DNA of 64,000 bases, taken from CAYZMH01 sp964479445 (GTDB taxonomy: Bacteria; Bacteroidota; Bacteroidia; Bacteroidales; GCA-2748055). The stretch's first letter is position 1. Every line of letters begins with the position of its first letter. The position numbers were made by a program, and so were the translations under genes. Shown piece after piece: positions 17,768 through 26,348 of this stretch. The DNA lies in contig CAYZMH010000003.1 in assembly GCA_964479445.1 (NCBI GenBank), forward strand, positions 1 through 64,000, in the 5' to 3' direction. The notes beneath the pieces were generated by a model that had not been told where the DNA came from, ran no database searches, and saw nothing but the letters and a program-made list of their open reading frames with translations.

Positions 17768-19045
17768 TCAATTTTCTACTATTTTAAATGCAGATGACAT
17801 TAAATCTTGTTCAGATTTTGAAATTCCTATAGAAGTGGCGATAGAGCGCCAACATCTAACTGCAGATGATATTGAATCAATAAGGTCGTCAGATTCTTTT
17901 TTATTGATGCGGAAATATTCTGATACTTCTTTTGCTAATGTAAGATCAAGCGAATTATCATCCTCTGATATATTAAGGCTTAGCCCTGTTCCAGATTCAA
18001 CTGGGTTCATGTCGTAAGCAGGGGATAGCATCCATCCATCATCTTTTAAAATAAATCCATGATTTCTCAGGTGATCGTCTGTATTTGAGACACAGATGTA
18101 AAAGACTATTCTTTTCCAGAGCTCTTTAAGGTCTTCCTTAACTTTTGCTCCATGTTGGATAATATATTCAGCCAACTCTAAGTAACTTGCACCCTCTGAA
18201 TAACTTGCCCTATCAGTATAGCCCAGTAATGTTAGTGCCGATGCAAAATGTATTCTCTGACCTGAATTATTTCTGTCAAATCTCTTGCTTAAAAAGGTAT
18301 GAAATCTACTTGAATACTTGTAAATTCTTGATTCAGGCACATTAATTCCAGCTTGTTGCGCTAATTTGTGGACCACCATTTCCCAGGCTCCCACATTAAA
18401 TTGGTCCGATTTACTTGGAAATTTTGCTATCCATAAATTTTCCCGTGTATCTGTTACACTTGATTTTGGCCGAGCGCCTCCTAAGCTTGATCCAGGTGTA
18501 ATTAATAGCTTTAACCACTTTTGGTAGTCAGGATCCTCAAAGTCTCCTTCCTCTTCAACTTGCATACTGGCAAATTCTAAATCTCTAAGTTTAGTCCAGG
18601 GAGGAGAGGCATTTATGCTATTATTGTCAAGGAAGTCGCTACCTGGATCAAGTTTAAACCGCAGTGCACCCATTCTGTGTCCATCAAATACACCCAACAA
18701 GAAGTCAGATTCGTATAGAGTCTTTGCAGAGCGTCCTTCTTTTCTTGCTTGTACAGCTTCTCTTTTTTTCATTAACAATCTACCCCAGCGATCAGGAGAT
18801 GAATCCAAGAATAGTCCGAAATTTGATTTGCTTTCACTTAAATACTGCGGTCCGCTATATAGCATCAGATCCGGATCTAAAACTTGTGCTGGAGCCGACC
18901 TCAACCAATCCGCATCATATTCAAAATAATATACCTCCTTTCCCCTTGTAATACTTACATTTAGTATCCCCAATAGTTTAGGACCTCCTAAGCTTTTCCA
19001 ATCTGCATATACATATATATGTTTCTGACCTTGTTGATCTTTCAT
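17768..19045 (-). CDS. hipA: HipA family serine/threonine kinase toxin
   Basis: A 425-residue HipA-type kinase. The N-terminal couple_hipA domain has SPDRWGRLLMKKRE; the kinase core shows GGARPKSSV (phosphate-binding loop), WIAKFPSKSDQFNV with the catalytic lysine, FLSKRFDRN, and the catalytic/metal loop NTDDHLRNHGF followed by LSPAYDMNPV (DFG equivalent). Relatives phosphorylate aminoacyl-tRNA synthetases (GltX in E. coli) and cause growth arrest and persistence. All core residues look intact, and the length matches E. coli HipA (440). It starts 10 bases after its HTH partner on the same strand. Codon use is clearly AT-richer than neighbours, which suggests horizontal acquisition. Confidence 0.9.
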   Translation of the reverse strand: MKDQQGQKHIYVYADWKSLGGPKLLGILNVSITRGKEVYYFEYDADWLRSAPAQVLDPDLMLYSGPQYLSESKSNFGLFLDSSPDRWGRLLMKKREAVQARKEGRSAKTLYESDFLLGVFDGHRMGALRFKLDPGSDFLDNNSINASPPWTKLRDLEFASMQVEEEGDFEDPDYQKWLKLLITPGSSLGGARPKSSVTDTRENLWIAKFPSKSDQFNVGAWEMVVHKLAQQAGINVPESRIYKYSSRFHTFLSKRFDRNNSGQRIHFASALTLLGYTDRASYSEGASYLELAEYIIQHGAKVKEDLKELWKRIVFYICVSNTDDHLRNHGFILKDDGWMLSPAYDMNPVESGTGLSLNISEDDNSLDLTLAKEVSEYFRINKKESDDLIDSISSAVRCWRSIATSIGISKSEQDLMSSAFKIVEN

Positions 19046-19055
19046 GACCTGGTTA

Positions 19056-19370
19056 TTACTTGTTCTTTTTTGGCGCCCTCTTTTTTACTATCAAATCAGA
19101 ATCCTGAATTTTCCTGCCGAGCTCATCATCTTTGGCCACCGATGTAAGATCATTTTCTAAACCAAGAACCAATAGAACCTGAAGATACGATCCGATACTA
19201 ACCGTTTCTGAACCTTTTTCAATTTCATAAAGTGTTTTTCTTGATATATTAGCCCTTTCAGCTACTTGTTCAGTACTCAGTTTTCTCCTCAATCGAGCAT
19301 ACTTAATATTCTCTCCAACCTTTCTGAGTATTCTTCTCTGTTTTGGCAGTAATAAAGGTTTTCTTTTCAT
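19056..19370 (-). CDS. hipB: HipB-like XRE family antitoxin
   Basis: A 104-residue HTH protein. The ATG at 19368-19370 is chosen (MKRKPLLLPKQRRILRK); a longer reading would need a TTG inside the operator-like repeat. The helix-turn-helix spans about residues 20-75 (IKYARLRRKLSTEQVAERANISRKTLYEIEKGSETVS). The basic C-terminal tail (VKKRAPKKNK) may contact the toxin or DNA. HipB proteins neutralise HipA and repress their own operon by binding repeated operators; two 16-bp near-identical repeats lie immediately upstream. Gene order antitoxin-toxin and 10-base spacing are the standard arrangement. Confidence 0.88.
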   Translation of the reverse strand: MKRKPLLLPKQRRILRKVGENIKYARLRRKLSTEQVAERANISRKTLYEIEKGSETVSIGSYLQVLLVLGLENDLTSVAKDDELGRKIQDSDLIVKKRAPKKNK

Positions 19371-19373
19371 AAC

Positions 19374-19421
19374 GTGTAATATAATATACAAATATAGCTA
19401 AAAATGTATAATATAATATAC
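19374..19421 (-). promoter_or_regulatory. Candidate hipBA operator: two 16-bp direct repeats
   Basis: Two copies of GTRTAATATAATATAC (19374-19389 and 19406-19421, 15 of 16 identical) lie 32 bp apart, about three helical turns, directly before the hipB start. The outer flanks (ATAACGT and ACGTTAT) also form an imperfect inverted repeat. Placement and spacing fit autoregulation by HipB. Confidence 0.6.
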
Positions 19422-19484
19422 GTTATGAATATTATTTAAGATTAAGTATAATTCATAAAATTAAGGACAAACAGCGCACAAAAA

Positions 19485-19509
19485 ATCCTGGTTGTTTAAT
19501 AACCAGGAT
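19485..19509 (-). terminator. Intrinsic terminator downstream of lysS
   Basis: A 9-bp perfect stem (ATCCTGGTT with AACCAGGAT, 7-base loop) is followed on the minus strand by six T residues. It lies about 125 bases beyond the lysS stop and before the hipB promoter region. Confidence 0.6.
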
Positions 19510-19633
19510 AAATATCTGGTATAATAGAGCTTAATCTATCAGTTTCGCAACCAATAAAAAACCTTCAAAATAAATTACTCTAAATTAACCCACAACCCTT
19601 TGCGTCCGCCGTAGCTTTCACATAGGCATGCTT

Positions 19634-21430
19634 TTACAGCAGCCGAACCAAAAGCGACGGCGGGTCATCATTCTTCTCTACCTTCGCAATTTCCTTCGCG
19701 CGAAGACCTTTGATGGCTTTGTCCCACTTCTTATTGCTAAGCCCGGTTTTTCCTTTTAACTCGTTCAGGTCAACGGGAGATTTTTCTTTCAGGAGTTTTA
19801 GCACAAACGCTTCCTCATCGGAAAGATCAATGTCAGAAGGTACTTCCTGGGCTGTCGATTCGGGTTTTTCTTCAGCGGAGTTGGGCTCACTAACGGCTGA
19901 AGACTGAGGACTGCCACCCTCCGGTTTCATCTGCGGGAAGAAGAGCACATCCTGGATGCTTGAGCTGTTGGTCATGATCATGGTCAGGCGGTCCATTCCC
20001 ATTCCCATCCCGGAGGTGGGGGGCATGCCGTATTCGAGGGCACGGACAAAGTCCATATCGATGAACATGGCTTCGTCGTCTCCTTTTTTGGATAGTTCCA
20101 GTTGCTCTTTAAACCGCTCGTACTGATCGATGGGATCGTTCAGTTCGGAATATGCATTGCAGAGCTCGCTGCCGTTGACAATCAGTTCAAAGCGCTCTGT
20201 AAAGTCGGGATCCTCCCGGTGCTTCTTGCACAGGGGGGACATCTCCACCGGGTAATCCTTGATGAAGGTGGGCTGAACATAGTGGGGTTCGCACTTTTCG
20301 CCGAAGATCTCGTCGATCAGTTTCCCTTTTCCCATGGACGGATCGGTTTCGATTCCCAGCTGATCGCAGATCGAGCGCAGCTCTTCCTCGTTTTTTCCCC
20401 TGATGTCATAGCCGGTGTGTTCCTTTATGGCATCCACCATGGTGATCCGCTTGTAGGGCCGTTTGAAATCAATGGTCTGGTCTCCAACCGGAACTTTTGT
20501 TTTACCATGCAGGTCCAGCGTTACTTTCTCCAGCATCTCCTCGGTGAAATCCATCATCCAGTTGTAGTCTTTGTAGGCCACGTAGATCTCCATCACCGTA
20601 AACTCCGGGTTATGGGAACGGTCCATCCCTTCGTTGCGGAAGTCCTTGGAAAACTCGTACACCCCGTTATACCCTCCCACAATGAGCCGTTTCAGGTAGA
20701 GCTCATTGGCAATTCGCAGGTAGAGCGGTATATCCAGGGTATTGTGATGGGTGACAAAGGGCCGTGCGGCAGCTCCGCCGGGTATCGGTTGCAGGATGGG
20801 GGTCTCCACCTCGAGGTAGCCTTTGCTGTTGTATAATTCCCTCAGCGACCGGTAGATCTCCGTTCTTTTGCGAAATACCTCCCGTACTTCCGGGTTCACC
20901 ACCAGGTCTACGTAGCGTTGGCGGTACCGGAAATCGGGGTCGCTGACATTATCAAATGTCTTTCCGTCCTTCTCCTTTACTATGGGAAGGGGACGGATGG
21001 ACTTGCTCAGGATAACCAGCTCCCTGACATGTACGGAGATCTCCCCCATGCGGGTGCGGAACACAAAGCCCCGTACCCCGATGAAGTCACCGATATCGAG
21101 CAGTTTCTTAAAGACGGTGTTATACAGGGTTTTATCTTCGCCCGGACAAATATCATCACGCTGGAGGTAGATCTGGATACGATCCGACTCATCCTGCAGT
21201 TCTGCAAACGAGGCCTTTCCCATGATCCTGCGGGTCATGATCCTGCCCGCCAGCGAAACATCCTTCAACCCGGCATCCTTTTCATTCTTATCAAACCGTT
21301 CGGCGATCTCCCTGGCTGTATGGGTAACTTCGTACATCGCAGCAGGGTACGGATCGATCCCCAGTTGCCGGATCTCTTCCAGGGAATTCCTGCGTATCTG
21401 CTCCTGTTCGCTAAGCTCTCTGTGACTCAT
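19634..21430 (-). CDS. lysS: Lysyl-tRNA synthetase, class II, with C-terminal extension
   Basis: Charges tRNA-Lys with lysine. The ATG at 21428-21430 gives MSHRELSEQEQIRRNSLEEI, the usual start of Bacteroidota LysRS; in-frame ATGs at 21445 and 21493 exist, but the latter lies upstream of a promoter-like box. The OB-fold anticodon-binding domain (about 50-170; SLAGRIMTRRIMGKASFAEL) precedes the class II core with RYRQRYVDL (motif 1), FRNEGMDRSHNPEFT (motif 2) and GMGMDRLTM (motif 3). About 85 residues follow the core: an acidic Ser/Glu linker and a winged-helix-like region (DEEAFVLKLLKEKSPVDLNE). Extended LysRS of 570-600 residues occur in Bacteroidales. Total 598 residues. Confidence 0.95.
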   Translation of the reverse strand: MSHRELSEQEQIRRNSLEEIRQLGIDPYPAAMYEVTHTAREIAERFDKNEKDAGLKDVSLAGRIMTRRIMGKASFAELQDESDRIQIYLQRDDICPGEDKTLYNTVFKKLLDIGDFIGVRGFVFRTRMGEISVHVRELVILSKSIRPLPIVKEKDGKTFDNVSDPDFRYRQRYVDLVVNPEVREVFRKRTEIYRSLRELYNSKGYLEVETPILQPIPGGAAARPFVTHHNTLDIPLYLRIANELYLKRLIVGGYNGVYEFSKDFRNEGMDRSHNPEFTVMEIYVAYKDYNWMMDFTEEMLEKVTLDLHGKTKVPVGDQTIDFKRPYKRITMVDAIKEHTGYDIRGKNEEELRSICDQLGIETDPSMGKGKLIDEIFGEKCEPHYVQPTFIKDYPVEMSPLCKKHREDPDFTERFELIVNGSELCNAYSELNDPIDQYERFKEQLELSKKGDDEAMFIDMDFVRALEYGMPPTSGMGMGMDRLTMIMTNSSSIQDVLFFPQMKPEGGSPQSSAVSEPNSAEEKPESTAQEVPSDIDLSDEEAFVLKLLKEKSPVDLNELKGKTGLSNKKWDKAIKGLRAKEIAKVEKNDDPPSLLVRLL

Positions 21431-21457
21431 GGATAGATTGGCCATTTGATTTGGCGA

Positions 21458-21465
21458 CAAAGATA
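21458..21465 (-). promoter_or_regulatory. -7 box (TATCTTTG) for lysS
   Basis: TATCTTTG on the minus strand matches TAnnTTTG and lies 28 bases before the preferred lysS start. It makes the ATG at 21493 unlikely, since that would lie upstream of the promoter. Confidence 0.5.
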
Positions 21466-21596
21466 GAAAATGTTTGCTTTCATCCCTTTGCATATCCTCT
21501 CACTTCTTAATCATGGTAACATTCTGTTGCTCTACAGGATGCTTTGAAACGAGAAATATATGTGAATCAGTCCGCTGTTTACCAACGGATATTTGT

Positions 21597-21604
21597 TACT
21601 TTTG
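21597..21604 (+). promoter_or_regulatory. -7 box (TACTTTTG) for recJ
   Basis: TACTTTTG matches TAnnTTTG and lies 35 bases before the recJ ATG at 21639. Confidence 0.45.
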
Positions 21605-21638
21605 TGGGGATGGGGGAGATTGATACCGCGATTGTGTT

Positions 21639-23354
21639 ATGGAAAAAAATTGGATCATCAAGGAGCAGGGGAACGACGCTGAAGTGAACGCACTCAGCAG
21701 GGCACTCGGTGTAAGCAAAGTGATTGCCAATTTGTTGGTCCAGCGAGACATCCGAACCTTCGACCAGGCCAAAGCGTTTTTTCGTCCCTCCCTGGATCAC
21801 CTCCACGATCCCTACCTGATGAAAGACATGGACGTGGCGGTGCGAAGGATCATGGTGGCCATGGAAAAGCGGGAGAAGATCCTGGTTTACGGCGATTATG
21901 ATGTAGACGGAACGACCTCTGTGGCCCTTATTTACTCTTTCCTCAAGGATTATTTTGATGTCATTGATTACTACATCCCCGACAGGTATTCCGAGGGGTA
22001 TGGTATTTCTCCAAAAGGAATCGATTATGCCGCTACACACGGATTCAGTCTTATCATCGCACTGGATTGCGGTATAAAAGCGGTCGATAAGATCGAATAT
22101 GCCCGGTTAAAAGGAGTGGATTTCATTGTCTGTGACCATCATACTCCCGGTGAAGAGCTTCCTGCCGCTGTAGCGGTCCTGGATGCCAAGCGGAGTGATT
22201 GTACGTACCCGTTTAAGGAACTCTCGGGCTGCGGGGTTGGTTTTAAACTTGTCCAGGCACTGGCACAGGAGCTGGAAATATCATTCCAGTCTATTGTCCG
22301 TTTCCTCGATCTGACAGTGGTAAGCATTGCTTCAGACATAGTACCCATTACCGGGGAGAACCGGGTGATGGCCTATTATGGGTTGAAACAGCTGAATGAA
22401 GATCCCTCCACCGGACTGAACGCTATCATTTCGGTGTCTGGTTTGCGGGATAAGCACATCACCGTGGATGACATTGTCTTTAAAATTGGTCCGCGTATCA
22501 ATGCGGCCGGACGAATGGAGTCGGGAAAAAAAGCGGTGGATCTGCTTATCAGCGACGATAAGGAGTCAGCGACGGTGATCAGTAAAACCATCAATACCAT
22601 CAATATTGAGCGCCGCGACATTGACACCCATATCACCAGGCAGGCCCTGGACATGATCAACGGCGATCCCGGTCAATCAGAGCGAATCACCACGGTACTC
22701 TATAATCCCGACTGGCATAAAGGGGTCATCGGCATTGTGGCTTCCCGGCTTATGGAACATTTCTACCGGCCCACCGTGATCCTGACGCACTCCAACGGAA
22801 TGGCCACGGGATCTGCACGGTCGGTGAACGGATTTGACCTGTACCAGGCCATCGAATCCTGCAGTGACCTGCTGGAGAATTTCGGGGGTCACAAATATGC
22901 GGCCGGACTTACCCTGAAAGAGCAGAACATCGAGAAATTCCGGAACCGGTTCGAAGAGGCGGTCAGGGAGAATATCCAGCCCGAACAGCTGATCCCCGTG
23001 GTGGAGATCGATACGGAGATAGCCCTCCATGACATCGAAGAGAAATTTGTCCGCATTATCAGCCAGTTCCAACCCTTCGGTCCGGAAAACTCAGCCCCCG
23101 TATTTCTCACAGAAAATGTGGTGGACAACGGATTCGGCAAATCGGTCGGCAATGGCAAGGATCATCTCAAGCTCAACCTGGTCCAGGAGGACAATCCCTT
23201 CAAAGTGTTTCCTGCTATCGCCTTTCACCAGGGAAAACATCTGCCCCGTATCAGCCAGGGAATGGGGTTCGATATCTGCTATGCCATCGAGGAGAACGAA
23301 TACCGCGGAAATGTCACCGTGCAATTGAACATCAGGGATATCAAGTTCGACTGA
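21639..23354 (+). CDS. recJ: Single-stranded-DNA-specific exonuclease RecJ
   Basis: A 571-residue 5'-3' exonuclease acting in recombinational and mismatch repair. DHH-family motifs are in order: YGDYDVDGTTS (about residue 88), ALDCGIKA, VCDHHTPGEELP (the DHH motif), then the DHHA1 signature GGHKYAAGLTL near residue 418 and the C-terminal OB fold. Length matches bacterial RecJ (about 570). It is divergent from lysS and convergent with the HHH/barrel gene. Confidence 0.95.
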   Translation: MEKNWIIKEQGNDAEVNALSRALGVSKVIANLLVQRDIRTFDQAKAFFRPSLDHLHDPYLMKDMDVAVRRIMVAMEKREKILVYGDYDVDGTTSVALIYSFLKDYFDVIDYYIPDRYSEGYGISPKGIDYAATHGFSLIIALDCGIKAVDKIEYARLKGVDFIVCDHHTPGEELPAAVAVLDAKRSDCTYPFKELSGCGVGFKLVQALAQELEISFQSIVRFLDLTVVSIASDIVPITGENRVMAYYGLKQLNEDPSTGLNAIISVSGLRDKHITVDDIVFKIGPRINAAGRMESGKKAVDLLISDDKESATVISKTINTINIERRDIDTHITRQALDMINGDPGQSERITTVLYNPDWHKGVIGIVASRLMEHFYRPTVILTHSNGMATGSARSVNGFDLYQAIESCSDLLENFGGHKYAAGLTLKEQNIEKFRNRFEEAVRENIQPEQLIPVVEIDTEIALHDIEEKFVRIISQFQPFGPENSAPVFLTENVVDNGFGKSVGNGKDHLKLNLVQEDNPFKVFPAIAFHQGKHLPRISQGMGFDICYAIEENEYRGNVTVQLNIRDIKFD

Positions 23355-23492
23355 ACCACTGAGACTATATTTCCCGGATGCACATCTGTTTTCACGCCCT
23401 TTTTTGTGGTTCTGATGGGTGCACTTCTTTATTATGGCGTACCCGTCAGAGTCCGGGCAGCTAGGTTAGACAAGTTATAAAATCCGTGTATT

Positions 23493-25502
23493 TCACCATT
23501 TCACCTGTACCTGGATAACCGCATCGATGACCCGGTTTCCGGGACGGATATCATACCCCGAACCGGTCTCCCTTTTATGCGCCCACCGGGTAGCAGCAAG
23601 GCTTCCCCGCACGGTGAGCCGGTGACATGCTTTCCAGCTGAATCTCAGGTTACTCTTCATGCCTTTCCCGTAATAGGAGGGAAAATAGAAGCTGTATCGC
23701 ACCCCGGGTTCATAGCAGTAAATCCTGTTATCCCAGTCGGCAATTTCAAACAGCAGAAACCGGTACTGGATCACCCGGTTCTCACCAATCGCCAGGGCCA
23801 CCTGCTGGTAAACCAGCCAGCCGGCTTCATTCAACGCTTTCCCCTGCAACAGTGACGCTGCCACACGGGAAGAAATTTTCAACTGTTCGGTTACCGGATA
23901 ATCCAGGTGTACCCGGAATGACCGCTTACCGGTTCTCCGGGAGGCTTCGGCTCCGGGCATACCCCGCTCCACTGACTCTTCACGTTCCTTTATCCTGATC
24001 CTGGCATGCAACAATGCATCGCTGCCAAAACGATATGCTGCCTTCAGACCAGTGCGCCGGCTCAGGGAGGGCCAGGGTTGATCCCATGATGCCCCCGGGC
24101 GATAGGTGAGATCTGTAAAAAGGACCAGGGTAAGATGATGGAGCGGATGAACCACCCAGCTTGCTGTCAGACCCGTTTCATTGGATACTTCGCTTCCCGC
24201 CGAATGGCTGTTGGCCTGCGGTGCATGATAGCCTGGAGCATAATGACGGAATGATAAGCCGGTCGACAGCGCTGCATTGAACCGGTATTTCAGTCCGGCC
24301 AGGAAGGCCGGATCACCTTCCCGGTCAACGGCCGCCTCGGCAAAGTAATCCATGCGTTCGGTAAAGCCGACCAGGTAACCGGTGGCATTCCAGCCCCACT
24401 GCCGGCGCGGATCAGCATGATGTAGAGAATCCTTTGCTTTTTGTGTCAGGGAGATTGCAGTGGCGCTTATGGCCATCCCTGCATTGAACCGGGTTCCCTG
24501 CCGGTTCAGGCTGAAGCCTGCCCTGTGGTCCCGGGCTAACCTGCGGCCCGATCGTTCGCCGTCGGTTCGGTGCAGTCCGGTCTCCCTTATCGCATCGAGC
24601 AGATCGAACCGCTCACCAGAGGGATGAAGGCCGTGAAAGGAGAGGTCCTGCAATTGGGTTGAAACAAATGATTGCAGCAACCAGGGCCTCAGGTTAACCT
24701 GTGCTGCCAATCCTGTCTGGTGAGTGTTTTCAGCCGTGGAGGCATAGGGTCTGATCATGGCCGTGCGGTATCCCTTCAGTTCAAGAGCTGATGCTGATTG
24801 GTTCATTCCCATTCCATGCACCAGTCCGAGTCCGTGTTGCACTTTATAGCACCCCGCGGCAAGTTGTTTCAGGACCCCTTCCCCGCGATACCGGATATAG
24901 CCGGTGACATGTTCCGGGCGGAAACCGTCGAAACACTCTTCACCCGGATCCTTTTCATAGGCCAGTCCGCCCGACCACCGCCCGTCCCGTTCAATTTTCA
25001 CACGGGTCTTAATGCGGCCCGGCGGACCTTTGTAATCGGGGGAAACTGAATCGGATGAGAGATATGCTGCAGATTCCGGGAACTTCCGGGAAAGGTCGTT
25101 CAGCACCTCGCCCCGCCACCCGTCAGGTGGTTGATCCTGCACCTCATCCAGGGTGAGGAGCGGTTCGATCTGCCGTAAATAGTCCGCGGAGAAACCGGGA
25201 ATGGTCACCAGTTCATAGAGGGTGAGCAGGGCCCCGTATTTCTCCCGGTAGGTAATGATCCCATACACCTGGTAGGGAGTGAAGAGTCCGCATTCATGCA
25301 GCTCCCCTTCCCCTGCATTGTTGATATCCAAGGGATCATCCAGCAGTCGGTTTACCGTCTCCCGCAGGTACCAGCTGTCCTGCTCCTGGTCTGATTCCAC
25401 AAGGTTTCCCGTGATCTCCTCCATGATCAGCTCTTCCTGGGCCCGGCAAACGAACCATGGAATCAGAAGGAGCAGCAGGCATGGTATGGTTCTGGTCATC
25501 AT
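23493..25502 (-). CDS. Outer-membrane protein with periplasmic helix-hairpin-helix domain
   Basis: A 669-residue exported protein (signal MMTRTIPCLLLLLIPWFVCRAQ region). Residues 50-120 form ComEA-type helix-hairpin-helix repeats: DPLDINNAGEGELHECGL, IITYREKYGALLTLYELVTIPG. The remaining 530 residues are a long series of amphipathic strands with aromatic girdles (GLSFRHYAPG, LTASWVVHPLHHLTLVLFTDL, YRFLLFEIADWDN, VIQVQVKW at the end), as in a large beta-barrel. HHH domains bind DNA non-specifically, so a DNA-handling role at the outer membrane is possible but unproven. Its start overlaps the stop of the preceding gene (4 bases), so both should be made together. Confidence 0.75.
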   Translation of the reverse strand: MMTRTIPCLLLLLIPWFVCRAQEELIMEEITGNLVESDQEQDSWYLRETVNRLLDDPLDINNAGEGELHECGLFTPYQVYGIITYREKYGALLTLYELVTIPGFSADYLRQIEPLLTLDEVQDQPPDGWRGEVLNDLSRKFPESAAYLSSDSVSPDYKGPPGRIKTRVKIERDGRWSGGLAYEKDPGEECFDGFRPEHVTGYIRYRGEGVLKQLAAGCYKVQHGLGLVHGMGMNQSASALELKGYRTAMIRPYASTAENTHQTGLAAQVNLRPWLLQSFVSTQLQDLSFHGLHPSGERFDLLDAIRETGLHRTDGERSGRRLARDHRAGFSLNRQGTRFNAGMAISATAISLTQKAKDSLHHADPRRQWGWNATGYLVGFTERMDYFAEAAVDREGDPAFLAGLKYRFNAALSTGLSFRHYAPGYHAPQANSHSAGSEVSNETGLTASWVVHPLHHLTLVLFTDLTYRPGASWDQPWPSLSRRTGLKAAYRFGSDALLHARIRIKEREESVERGMPGAEASRRTGKRSFRVHLDYPVTEQLKISSRVAASLLQGKALNEAGWLVYQQVALAIGENRVIQYRFLLFEIADWDNRIYCYEPGVRYSFYFPSYYGKGMKSNLRFSWKACHRLTVRGSLAATRWAHKRETGSGYDIRPGNRVIDAVIQVQVKW

Positions 25503-26338
25503 AGAAGGCAGGTTAGTTGGATGGCCGGACCGGGACCTGTTATCGGAGAGTAAGGGCAGGCGATATCGATGATCCAGGTTCCGGTTGTAAAACCTGCCCC
25601 GAAGGCGATGGTAAACGGATTGCTGGTGTAACCCGAACGAAGCGAAAGGCGTTCATAAAGGTCGATTTCTGTGGCGATATGCAGGCAGATACCGGAGTGG
25701 GAATGGTAGCTGACTTCCCCGAAGAGATGGGTGGCGGAATAGATCTTTCGCCGAATCCCTATACGCGCTGAGGAAGGAAAGAGCTCCCGGTGGTCGGGAT
25801 AGTTGTTGACCGTAACGGGATTTTTTATGTGAACACCCAGCCGGGTTTCCGGCGTGACCATCCAGCTGATTCCGGCCGATACGCCCACGCACCAGAGGTA
25901 GGACCATGAATCCCCGGTGGCTGCATTGTAGAGGCGGAAAGCCGTGCCGGCTGCCAGGGACTCGCCCAGTGGCATGCCAAAGGCAATCGATGAAAAGAAT
26001 ACCTGGTAGCCCGGGATGCCGTAATTCCCGGTACGAAAGCTTATCCTGCCCGGGAATAGGGGAAATGCGGTTTCCAGGCAGGAGACGCCGAGGTTTTTGA
26101 TGGCAAACGGACGGTAATGACCGGCTGAAAGGATGGTTTGCCGGCTCCATCCCAGGTTCGCCTCGTTACAGGAGACATAACGGGCGTGTCCCGAAACAGC
26201 GGCACATTTCCCCAGGCCCAGGGTGCGTGCACCTGTCTGGATCTCCTGTCCGTGAAGGATGGGGCATATGGATAAAAAAAAGACCGGGATCCATTTTCCC
26301 GGTCTTTTCCACGCCCCTGTGAAAAAGGGGTATTTCAT
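25499..26338 (-). CDS. PorV/PorQ-like outer-membrane protein, coupled to the HHH barrel gene
   Basis: A 279-residue exported protein. Residues 10-32 (KRPGKWIPVFFLSICPILHGQ) form a signal peptide preceded by an unusually long n-region. The mature part begins TGARTLGLGKCAAVSGHARYVSCNEANLGW, a pattern seen in PorV/PorQ-like barrels (AxxxGMGGAxxAxxxxxxxxxxNPAGL), and ends with ...PGPAIQLTCLL. No T9SS partner lies nearby, so only the fold is suggested. The codons for the signal peptide overlap a strong hairpin plus T run, so expression may depend on read-through from purE. It overlaps the HHH/barrel gene by ATGA. Confidence 0.6.
   Translation of the reverse strand: MKYPFFTGAWKRPGKWIPVFFLSICPILHGQEIQTGARTLGLGKCAAVSGHARYVSCNEANLGWSRQTILSAGHYRPFAIKNLGVSCLETAFPLFPGRISFRTGNYGIPGYQVFFSSIAFGMPLGESLAAGTAFRLYNAATGDSWSYLWCVGVSAGISWMVTPETRLGVHIKNPVTVNNYPDHRELFPSSARIGIRRKIYSATHLFGEVSYHSHSGICLHIATEIDLYERLSLRSGYTSNPFTIAFGAGFTTGTWIIDIACPYSPITGPGPAIQLTCLL
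26282..26304 (-). terminator. Strong intrinsic terminator inside the signal-peptide codons of the following gene
   Basis: An 8-bp perfect stem (GACCGGGA with TCCCGGTC, 7-base loop) is followed on the minus strand by eight T residues. It lies 45 bases after the purE stop, but inside codons about 12-22 of the 25499-26338 gene. It is also flanked by A4/T4 that extend the stem. Confidence 0.75.
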
Positions 26339-26348
26339 CGGTTTGTTC

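Noticed and set aside
20918..21436. Plus-strand open frame of 172 codons
   Set aside because: Antisense to lysS; no domain, and lysS motifs are complete.
23395..23470. Hairpin between recJ and the HHH/barrel gene as a shared terminator
   Set aside because: Arms CTGATGGGTGC and GCGTACCCGTCAG pair only with mismatches and no T run follows on either strand.
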